This document shows, in pieces, positions 8,202 through 14,462 of a stretch of 32,202 nt of DNA (its first letter is position 1; each line of letters starts with the position of its first letter). The notes beneath the pieces were generated by a model that saw nothing but the letters and a program-made list of their open reading frames with translations, was not told where the DNA came from and searched no databases. A program made the translations under genes and the position numbers. This stretch comes from JAWUWD01 sp034112085 (lineage in GTDB: Bacteria > Bacteroidota > Bacteroidia > Cytophagales > Cyclobacteriaceae). The DNA lies in NCBI GenBank assembly GCA_034112085.1, contig JAWUWD010000063.1, positions 1 through 32,202 on the forward strand, in the 5' to 3' direction.

Positions 8202-8720
8202 TCAAGATTCCTTATTCATTAACTTCTCCAAAGCACTCGGTGCCATCAGACTTTCATTTCTTATTTTTTCTTGGAGTTTTAAGAATCCACCAATCAGAGC
8301 CTCTGGTCTTGGTGGACAACCGGGAACATAAACATCTACTGGAATGATTTTGTCAACTCCTTTGACTACATGATAGCCATGCTCCCAATAAGGGCCTCCA
8401 CAATTGGCACATGACCCCATTGAGATCACATATCTTGGCTCAGCCATTTGTTCATAAAGCCTCCTCACACGATCGGCCATCTTAAAAGTCACTGTTCCAG
8501 CCACTACCATGACATCTGCTTGTCTTGGCGAGGCTCTTGGTGTAATACCAAATCGATCAAAATCATAAAGAGGTGTGCCTGCGCTCATAAACTCTATGGC
8601 ACAGCATGCCAGCCCAAAAGTCATAGGCCACATAGAGCTTAGACGCGCCCAATTGATGAGGTCATCTAGCTTGGTTACGATTACCCCTCCATTTTGAAAT
8701 TCTTGATCTAATAAGCCCAT
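8202..8720 (-). CDS. nuoB: NADH-quinone oxidoreductase subunit B
   Basis: PSST-type subunit carrying iron-sulfur cluster N2, the last redox centre before quinone. The 172 residues show the four expected cluster cysteines: the adjacent pair C39-C40 in FGLACCAIEF, C104 in MGSCANCGGPYW, and C135 in YVPGCPPRPEAL. Start ATG at 8720. It lies three bases after the nuoA stop and one base before nuoC. All key residues are intact, so complex I built from this operon should be functional at N2. Confidence 0.97.
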   Translation of the reverse strand: MGLLDQEFQNGGVIVTKLDDLINWARLSSMWPMTFGLACCAIEFMSAGTPLYDFDRFGITPRASPRQADVMVVAGTVTFKMADRVRRLYEQMAEPRYVISMGSCANCGGPYWEHGYHVVKGVDKIIPVDVYVPGCPPRPEALIGGFLKLQEKIRNESLMAPSALEKLMNKES

Positions 8721-8723
8721 CGA

Positions 8724-9200
8724 TTACTTTTGATATTTTTTATTAATTGCCTCGTATCTATCTGCAGGTACTACTCCACTAAATTCTGATTTATCGGCTA
8801 TCGGCTTTTCCCAATCCAAATACCCTTTTCGCCACACATAAGCTAGACCCAGTGCCAATACTCCAACAAATATGGTCATCTCTGTGAAGGCCAACCAACC
8901 CCAAACACCATTAGTCTCTTGAATCAATTGCTGATCCGAAAAGACAATTGCCCACGGAAACAAAAACACTAATTCTACCTCAAACAAAAGAAATATTAAG
9001 GCAACTATATAAAATTGAATATTGAACTGACCCCAAGCAGAGCTCATGGGGTCTTCACCGCTCTCATAAGTAGTCAGTTTCTCTTCGTTGGGACGAGAAG
9101 GTCTCAACAGTTTAGAAGTCATCATCCCGCCTAATATGAAGATCACTCCCCCTATTAAATAGATTAACACTTCTTCAAAACCTGATGTAACTAATTGCAC
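8724..9200 (-). CDS. nuoA: NADH-quinone oxidoreductase subunit A
   Basis: Small membrane subunit of complex I with three predicted transmembrane helices (about residues 10-30, 61-86 and 103-122). The conserved YESGEDPMSSAWGQFNIQFY motif (45-64) and FEVELVFLFPWA (73-84) identify it clearly. It is 158 residues long, slightly longer than many NuoA because of a polar C-terminal tail. The start codon is GTG at 9200, 25 bp downstream of a good -7 promoter box. It is the first gene of nuoABCD. Confidence 0.96.
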   Translation of the reverse strand: MQLVTSGFEEVLIYLIGGVIFILGGMMTSKLLRPSRPNEEKLTTYESGEDPMSSAWGQFNIQFYIVALIFLLFEVELVFLFPWAIVFSDQQLIQETNGVWGWLAFTEMTIFVGVLALGLAYVWRKGYLDWEKPIADKSEFSGVVPADRYEAINKKYQK

Positions 9201-9224
9201 TTCCCTTATTTAATATTCTTTGTT

Positions 9225-9232
9225 CAAAGATA
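9225..9232 (-). promoter_or_regulatory. -7 promoter box for nuoABCD
   Basis: The minus strand reads TATCTTTG, a perfect match to the Bacteroidota TAnnTTTG -7 element. An ACTTTT stretch lies about 19 bp upstream as a weak -33 box. The predicted start near 9218 leaves a leader of about 18 bases before the nuoA GTG. Confidence 0.5.
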
Positions 9233-9356
9233 GAAATTCTACTTCTAAGAAAAAGTCATTTGTCTGCATTGATGATTCCTTGATTTTACTATCTATATTC
9301 TCTTAAAGTTAAGCTCTATAAAGTTGATCTTTGATGAAAATCGATTGCCAAATCAT

Positions 9357-9407
9357 AATCAATATCGATATCATCATTAATAATATTGATTTGATCTATC
9401 GATAGAT
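9357..9407. promoter_or_regulatory. Two dyad elements upstream of dps
   Basis: An inverted repeat AATCAATAT (9357-9365) / ATATTGATT (9383-9391) with a 17-base spacer is followed by a perfect 14-bp palindrome ATCTATCGATAGAT (9394-9407). They lie 37-87 bp upstream of the dps ATG. They may be operators for an oxidative-stress or iron regulator; the symmetry is seen, the regulator is not known. Confidence 0.4.
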
Positions 9408-9443
9408 TATTTACAACTTGCCATCAAATAATAAAAAAGAGAT

Positions 9444-9887
9444 ATGAAAGACAGATCAAATTTAGCAGCCGAACTTAATCTACTACTTGCAGACTTTCAA
9501 ATGTATTATCAAAACCTAAGAGGATTTCACTGGAATATCCAAGGAAAGAACTTCTTTGAGCTCCACGTGAAATTTGAAGAGTTGTACAATGACGCAACCA
9601 TCAAGGTTGATGAAGTAGCTGAGCGCGTATTGACCATTGGTGCTACACCTGTACATAGTTTTTTAGAATACGTTGCCCTGGCAAATATCAAAGCTGTAAC
9701 GAACGTACATGATGATGAGACTGCAGTAAAAACAATAGTTGCGAATACTAAAAGTATTATCGAGCGAGAAAGAACAATTCAACAACTAGCTGATGATTTA
9801 GGTGATACTGGTTCAGGAGATATGATCTCAGCATTTATTGAAGAGCAAGAAAAAACTTTGTGGATGTTTAATGCTTGGTTGAAATAA
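9444..9887 (+). CDS. dps: Dps family DNA-protection / ferritin-like protein
   Basis: Forms a 12-subunit shell that oxidises iron with hydrogen peroxide and stores it, protecting DNA in starvation and oxidative stress. The 147-residue four-helix bundle keeps the ferroxidase residues with family spacing: H29 in FHWNIQGKNFFELH, H41, D56 and E60 in ATIKVDEVAERV. A short N-terminus (MKDRSNLAAELN) lacks a long Lys-rich DNA-binding tail, so DNA binding may be weak. It is a single gene with its own 243-bp upstream region containing dyads, and ends at a strong hairpin. Orthology to Dps is clear; physiological role is from the family. Confidence 0.95.
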   Translation: MKDRSNLAAELNLLLADFQMYYQNLRGFHWNIQGKNFFELHVKFEELYNDATIKVDEVAERVLTIGATPVHSFLEYVALANIKAVTNVHDDETAVKTIVANTKSIIERERTIQQLADDLGDTGSGDMISAFIEEQEKTLWMFNAWLK

Positions 9888-9942
9888 GAACAGGTCAAAC
9901 TCCAAATCACTTCTTAGGTCTCTTCACCAGTAGCAGGGACCC

Positions 9943-9989
9943 AAATCGAAAAATGCAACCAACTTTTATTTGGTTGCATTTTTCGATTT
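9943..9989. terminator. Bidirectional terminator between dps and the hydroxylase gene
   Basis: A perfect 20-bp stem (9943-9962 pairing with 9970-9989) encloses a seven-base loop (CTTTTAT). It is A-rich on the outer left and T-rich on the outer right, as expected for a two-way intrinsic terminator between convergent genes. Confidence 0.85.
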
Positions 9990-9993
9990 AAGA

Positions 9994-10012
9994 TGCCGAA
10001 ATTAATTCGGCA
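9994..10012. terminator. Second small hairpin near the hydroxylase 3' end
   Basis: TGCCGAA (9994-10000) pairs perfectly with TTCGGCA (10006-10012) around a five-base loop, directly beside the larger stem and 14 bp beyond the minus-strand stop. Probably part of the same termination region. Confidence 0.4.
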
Positions 10013-10026
10013 GTGAATGCTTTTAT

Positions 10027-10974
10027 CTAAGCCTGCATGGCAATGGGCTCAGCTACTGAAGACTCCACCATCTCCTTTTGCATCTGCTTCACAGTCAATG
10101 TCGATCCATCAGGACTCCATCCTGGTTCCCCAAAGGTGTACATAAATGCTTCATACAAATTTTTAGAGCCTTTGATATCTCTCCAAATGTCCTTGTACTC
10201 ATGGCTCACGATTACCAGAGGATTGTATGAATCTGGCGCATGCACTACTCCGTACTCAGTTTTTATACTATCATCTGGATCTTTCCAAGTGCCAAATAAC
10301 TTATCGAAAAGGTTGAGATATCCTCCATGGTTTTTATCTAAATATGGCAAATTTCTTGCGTGATGAACCTGATGCTGAGTGTGTGTGTTTAAAAATTTAT
10401 CCAAAAACCCCAATCTAGGCACATACTGAGTATGTAATTGAAATTGCCATAAAGCTTCTATTCCTAAGCATACAAGTACCATCTCTGGGTGAAACCCTAA
10501 AGCTGGCAACCACATATAAAACAAAGGCTTGTAGAGAAGTGTAAACCATCCATTCCTAAGTCCAGTACCTAAGTTATAGTGATCAGACGAGTGATGAACA
10601 ATATGTGCCGCCCATAAAAATCTCACCGTGTGATTGAATCGATGCAACCAGTAGTAACTAAAGTCATCTAATACTTGGCAAATCAGCCAAAGATACCATG
10701 CCCAACCAAAAGACTGATATCCCATAATATTCATACGAACACCATTTACTTCCGGATTGAATATTTCATATACTCCATAAAAAACGGCCGAAGCAGAAAT
10801 TATTTTGAGCACAGGAGTCAATAATGCAGCTACTAGCCCCATAGTGCCGCTAGCAAATAAATCTTTCCAACTATAAAGATCTTTTTTATCATGAGACTTG
10901 CTATAGGCAAGCTCTGCAAGGACCATAGCTATAAAAACGGGGGCACCCCAAACGAGTGGATTAGTTAAATTCAT
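10027..10974 (-). CDS. Sterol desaturase / fatty acid hydroxylase family membrane protein
   Basis: Integral membrane di-iron oxygenase family. The 315 residues carry the three histidine clusters: HRFNH (111-115), HIVHH (124-128) and HQVHH (201-205), plus H216 in DKNHGGYLNLFDKLFGTW, a hallmark of the family. Several hydrophobic segments surround them (about 8-24, 41-68, 88-110, 147-180). The substrate cannot be read from sequence; relatives hydroxylate or desaturate sterols, carotenoids, fatty acids or alkylglycerols. It sits downstream of asnB on the same strand (89-bp gap) and convergent with dps. The start ATG at 10974 gives a natural hydrophobic N-terminus. Confidence 0.9.
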   Translation of the reverse strand: MNLTNPLVWGAPVFIAMVLAELAYSKSHDKKDLYSWKDLFASGTMGLVAALLTPVLKIISASAVFYGVYEIFNPEVNGVRMNIMGYQSFGWAWYLWLICQVLDDFSYYWLHRFNHTVRFLWAAHIVHHSSDHYNLGTGLRNGWFTLLYKPLFYMWLPALGFHPEMVLVCLGIEALWQFQLHTQYVPRLGFLDKFLNTHTQHQVHHARNLPYLDKNHGGYLNLFDKLFGTWKDPDDSIKTEYGVVHAPDSYNPLVIVSHEYKDIWRDIKGSKNLYEAFMYTFGEPGWSPDGSTLTVKQMQKEMVESSVAEPIAMQA

Positions 10975-11063
10975 CTATAAAATAATAATCGATTAAACAC
11001 CTTTCGCCATTATCGGACGATCTAAACATCTACAATATTAATAATAAAAAGAGAAAACCTAAA

Positions 11064-12959
11064 CTAGATCATGAATCTCTTCCACCAGCTTTGGAAAACA
11101 ATGAGTGCCCAAATTTGCGCATGCACATCTCCAGGATTAGACGAAAATAATTTTCTCTTTAACTTACTGATTGTCTGAGTATTGAAAACTCCTTGATCAA
11201 TAATGAACTGATCAGCCAGTAAATCATCTAGTATCAAAGTCTTCATTTCACTTCTGAACCACTTGAGTAAGGGCACTTCAAAACCCTTCTTAGAGCGATT
11301 ATACAACTCTTCTGGTAAAATATCTCTAAAAGTATCTTGTAATATTTTCTTTTGAATATTGCCATCAATCTTGTCATCATCAGATAGGCTAAATACATAT
11401 TCGACCAACTCATGATCCAAGAAGGGAACACGAACTTCCAAACTATTGGCCATAGACATCAAGTCCACTTTGGTCAGCATATCATTGGGAAGTACCATTT
11501 TCATATCTGTAGCTAATACAGAAGTCATATCGTTCTCCTCATTAAGCGAACTTAGTAGTACACTTTTTTGTGAAGCATAAATTTCTTGGTCTATGTTTTC
11601 CTGACTGGTCAGTGACAACATTTGGGTAGCATTGTCCTCTGAAACAAAGCCCGCCCAACTCCAATATCTATCAGCTGGTGACTGCTTCATTCCTTTACAA
11701 AACCTATCAAGTTGCCTAAATTTATTTGTCAATGCATTGCTTCGAGATTTCGGAAGTATACTCCACAATGGCGCTAGTGCTCCTACCGTTTTTTCTGTAA
11801 ATCCTTGATGTTGCATTCTATAAAAAGCAGCGTGCTTATTATACCCTGCAAACATCTCATCTGCCCCATCGCCTGAAAGCGCTACAGTGGAGTGTTTACG
11901 AGTTTCTTGACTGAGTATATAAACTGCGATAGCCGAAGAGTCTGCAAATGGTTCATCTAAGTATTCCAGAATATCATTTACATGACTATATAAATCCTTA
12001 TTTGTTAAAGAAAACACCGTATGATTAGTGCCAATCTTCTTAGCAACAGCCTTGGCATAACTGGTCTCATCAAAGAACGGCTCATCTGCAAATCCAATCG
12101 AAAAAGTATGAAGGTCAGGATTCTTTTGGCTTGCCAATGTAGCAATCACAGATGAATCAATGCCTCCACTAAGAAATGAACCTAATGGCACATCCGCAAT
12201 CATCCTCTTCTGAACTGACCCCGTCAGCAATCGTTTCAATTCTATTTTACGCTCATCATAACTCTCAGGAACAGGTTTGCTATTTCTCTTGAGTTCATAA
12301 TATTGCTTGACTTTGACCTCTCCATTCTTGATAGAGATACTGTGTCCTGGTAATAACTTAAGCACGCCTTTGAGCATGGTCTGTGGAGCCGGAACATAGT
12401 TGAGCTGGAGATATTGATAAAGAGCCGTGTGATTGAGATGCTTGTCGACCCCATAAGCCAATAAAGATTTCATCTCTGAAGCAAATATAAATTTGTCTTC
12501 GTCTTGAAAATATAATAATGGCTTAATTCCAAATCGATCTCTCGCGATAAATACAGATTGATCTTCTTTGTCATAAATAGCGAAGGCAAAAAAACCATTC
12601 AGTTTCTCTAAAAAAGCTTCACCATACTGAATATATGCATAGAGTAACACTTCTGTATCACTTGAAGTTCGGAAGGTCACTCCCTCTTTCTCGATATCAC
12701 TCTTTAATTCTTGGTAATTATAAATCTCTCCATTAAAAATCAAGCAATATCTCTCTGTGATATCCCAAAAAGGTTGGTTGCTATCGCTGGAAGTATCAAT
12801 AATGGATAGTCTTCTGTGACCGAAACCTATATGATCGTTGTGGTAGATATTCTGAACATCAGGACCTCGCTTAGAAAGCAGCTCTGTTGCCTTAGCAAGG
12901 TTGACCATATTGAAGCCACCCACCATATTGAACGCATAAATTCCCGTGATTCCGCACAT
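11064..12959 (-). CDS. asnB: Asparagine synthase (glutamine-hydrolysing)
   Basis: Makes asparagine from aspartate, ATP and glutamine. The start is set at 12959 because it yields MCGITGIYAF, placing the glutaminase nucleophile Cys at position 2 after Met removal; an upstream ATG at 13019 would bury it. The 631 residues comprise an N-terminal class II amidotransferase domain (RGPD, GHRRLSIID, FNGEIYNY, SSDTEVLL) and a synthetase domain with the PP-loop PLGSFLSGGIDSS (about 258-270), LSGDGADEMFAGY, and LEVRVPFLDHELVEY. The length is typical of the exopolysaccharide/AsnB-like clade, so a role in modifying a surface polymer or peptide cannot be excluded, but all catalytic motifs for true AsnB are present. 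Divergent from the amidohydrolase gene. Confidence 0.93.
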   Translation of the reverse strand: MCGITGIYAFNMVGGFNMVNLAKATELLSKRGPDVQNIYHNDHIGFGHRRLSIIDTSSDSNQPFWDITERYCLIFNGEIYNYQELKSDIEKEGVTFRTSSDTEVLLYAYIQYGEAFLEKLNGFFAFAIYDKEDQSVFIARDRFGIKPLLYFQDEDKFIFASEMKSLLAYGVDKHLNHTALYQYLQLNYVPAPQTMLKGVLKLLPGHSISIKNGEVKVKQYYELKRNSKPVPESYDERKIELKRLLTGSVQKRMIADVPLGSFLSGGIDSSVIATLASQKNPDLHTFSIGFADEPFFDETSYAKAVAKKIGTNHTVFSLTNKDLYSHVNDILEYLDEPFADSSAIAVYILSQETRKHSTVALSGDGADEMFAGYNKHAAFYRMQHQGFTEKTVGALAPLWSILPKSRSNALTNKFRQLDRFCKGMKQSPADRYWSWAGFVSEDNATQMLSLTSQENIDQEIYASQKSVLLSSLNEENDMTSVLATDMKMVLPNDMLTKVDLMSMANSLEVRVPFLDHELVEYVFSLSDDDKIDGNIQKKILQDTFRDILPEELYNRSKKGFEVPLLKWFRSEMKTLILDDLLADQFIIDQGVFNTQTISKLKRKLFSSNPGDVHAQIWALIVFQSWWKRFMI

Positions 12960-12984
12960 AGTTCGCAATATAGCGACTACCCTC

Positions 12985-13004
12985 AATCCATGAAAACATG
13001 GATT
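12985..13004. promoter_or_regulatory. Perfect hairpin in the asnB leader
   Basis: AATCCATG (12985-12992) and CATGGATT (12997-13004) form an 8-bp perfect stem with an AAAA (TTTT on the asnB strand) loop, 26 bp upstream of the asnB ATG, in the 120-bp gap between divergent asnB and the amidohydrolase. Possible operator or RNA control hairpin. Confidence 0.35.
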
Positions 13005-13079
13005 CATTTCTTTAAGCAAATTGTTAATATGCTTTTCAATAACTATCTTCTGCTCTTTCTAATAAATTATATTCAGAAC

Positions 13080-14390
13080 ATGATTACATTTAAACAACTA
13101 TTACTTACAACATTTGTGGCTATGAGCCCACTATTTCTTTTAGCTCAAAATGAAAACATTAAAATTATTCATGCAGGAAAATTACTGGCTGTCCCTGGTG
13201 AAAAACCTCTTATTGAACAGACAGTAGTCATTAAGAACAATACTATTGACATCGTTAAATCAGGATATGCAACCAGTAAAGAGTTGGGGTATGAAGGTGC
13301 TGCTATAATAGATCTTAAAGATAAGTTTGTTCTTCCCGGGCTTATAGATATGCATACCCATATTACACATGAGCGTAACCCTGATCAAAATCGACATGAG
13401 TGGACAACGCTAAATGATGAAGACATGGCATTTAGATCAATCCCGTTTTTACAAAAAACCCTTGATGCGGGCTTTACCACAGTAAGAAATGTTGGCGCGT
13501 CATACACTAATATTTTGGCCATAAAACGAGCTATAGCCGAAAAAAGCATTAATGGCCCGAGAATAATAGCTGCAACAGGAGCTGTATCTGCCTCAGGAGG
13601 ACATGGAGACTCCCACGGATATCGTGCAGAGATACTAAATGCTTTTAAGAAGAGTGTTGGTATATGTGATGGTGCGGATGACTGCCGAAGAGCAGTAAGA
13701 GAACTGGTAAAACAAGGTGCAGATGTTATTAAAATAACAGCTACTGGAGGTGTTCTCAGTAACACGTCTGCGGGAGTAGGTCAGCAACTGACCGATGATG
13801 AGCTCGTGGCGATTGTGGAAACTGCCAATAGTCTCGGTAGAAAAGTGGCCGCACATGCTCATGCCGCAGATGGCATCAATGCAGCATTAAGAGCCGGTGT
13901 ACATTCTATAGAACATGGCTCTTATCTTAATGATCAATCTGTAAAACTATTTCTGGAGAACGATTCGTACTTAGTGCCAACACTATTAGCAGGGGTTTGG
14001 TTGTCAGAAGAAATCAAGACCAATAAGAACATCCCTCCAGCGATCGCTGAAAAAATCACCCAAGTGGTACCAGTAGTAGAAGCATCATTCAAAAGAGCAC
14101 TTAAGGGGAATGTGAAAATTGCATTTGGTACTGATTCTGGGGTGAGTAAGCACGGCACAAATGCCAGGGAATTTGAATTGATGGTAAAATATGGAATGAA
14201 AGAAAATCATGCTATCAAGACTGCTACACTAAATGCGGCAGACCTTCTGGATATGCAAGACAAGCTTGGATCTATCGAGAAAGGCAAGTATGCTGACATA
14301 ATTGCTGTCACTGGTGATCCACTAAGTGATATTAGCTTGCTAAAAAGTGTTGACTTCGTAATGAAGGATGGTAGTATTTATAAGCAGTAA
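13080..14390 (+). CDS. Secreted metal-dependent amidohydrolase
   Basis: Start at 13080 gives a clear signal peptide (MITFKQLLLTTFVAMSPLFLLAQ); the frame stays open upstream to 12816, but that region overlaps asnB antisense. The 436 residues are an imidazolonepropionase/prolidase-like amidohydrolase: beta-sandwich N-terminus, metal ligands H92 and H94 (DMHTH), K218 (DVIKITATGG, likely carboxylated), H259/H261 (AAHAHA), H279 (SIEHGSY) and D352 (FGTDSG). The C-terminal ADIIAVTGDPLSDI closes the sandwich domain. Relatives hydrolyse Xaa-Pro dipeptides, N-acyl amino acids or cyclic amides, and the substrate is not decidable here. Export to periplasm or surface is predicted. It is a single gene, ending at a shared terminator with the convergent permease. 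Confidence 0.9.
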   Translation: MITFKQLLLTTFVAMSPLFLLAQNENIKIIHAGKLLAVPGEKPLIEQTVVIKNNTIDIVKSGYATSKELGYEGAAIIDLKDKFVLPGLIDMHTHITHERNPDQNRHEWTTLNDEDMAFRSIPFLQKTLDAGFTTVRNVGASYTNILAIKRAIAEKSINGPRIIAATGAVSASGGHGDSHGYRAEILNAFKKSVGICDGADDCRRAVRELVKQGADVIKITATGGVLSNTSAGVGQQLTDDELVAIVETANSLGRKVAAHAHAADGINAALRAGVHSIEHGSYLNDQSVKLFLENDSYLVPTLLAGVWLSEEIKTNKNIPPAIAEKITQVVPVVEASFKRALKGNVKIAFGTDSGVSKHGTNAREFELMVKYGMKENHAIKTATLNAADLLDMQDKLGSIEKGKYADIIAVTGDPLSDISLLKSVDFVMKDGSIYKQ

Positions 14391-14414
14391 TTTATTAATC
14401 TCATTAAGTAAAAA

Positions 14415-14441
14415 GGCTCCAATTGTTGATCAATTGGAGCC
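14415..14441. terminator. Bidirectional terminator, amidohydrolase / permease
   Basis: GGCTCCAATTG (14415-14425) pairs perfectly with CAATTGGAGCC (14431-14441) around a TTGAT loop, preceded by AAAAA and followed by TTT, so it can end transcription from both sides. Confidence 0.85.
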
Positions 14442-14462
14442 CTTTACTTATCTCAATAATTC

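Noticed and set aside
12960..13019. Longer asnB start at 13019
   Set aside because: It would place 20 residues before the catalytic Cys that must become the N-terminus.
12816..13079. Upstream extension of the amidohydrolase frame
   Set aside because: It overlaps the start of asnB on the other strand, has no protein-like pattern, and the signal peptide begins at 13080.
13385..13765. Minus-strand 126-codon frame within the amidohydrolase
   Set aside because: It lies opposite metal-binding motifs of a real gene and shows no domain.
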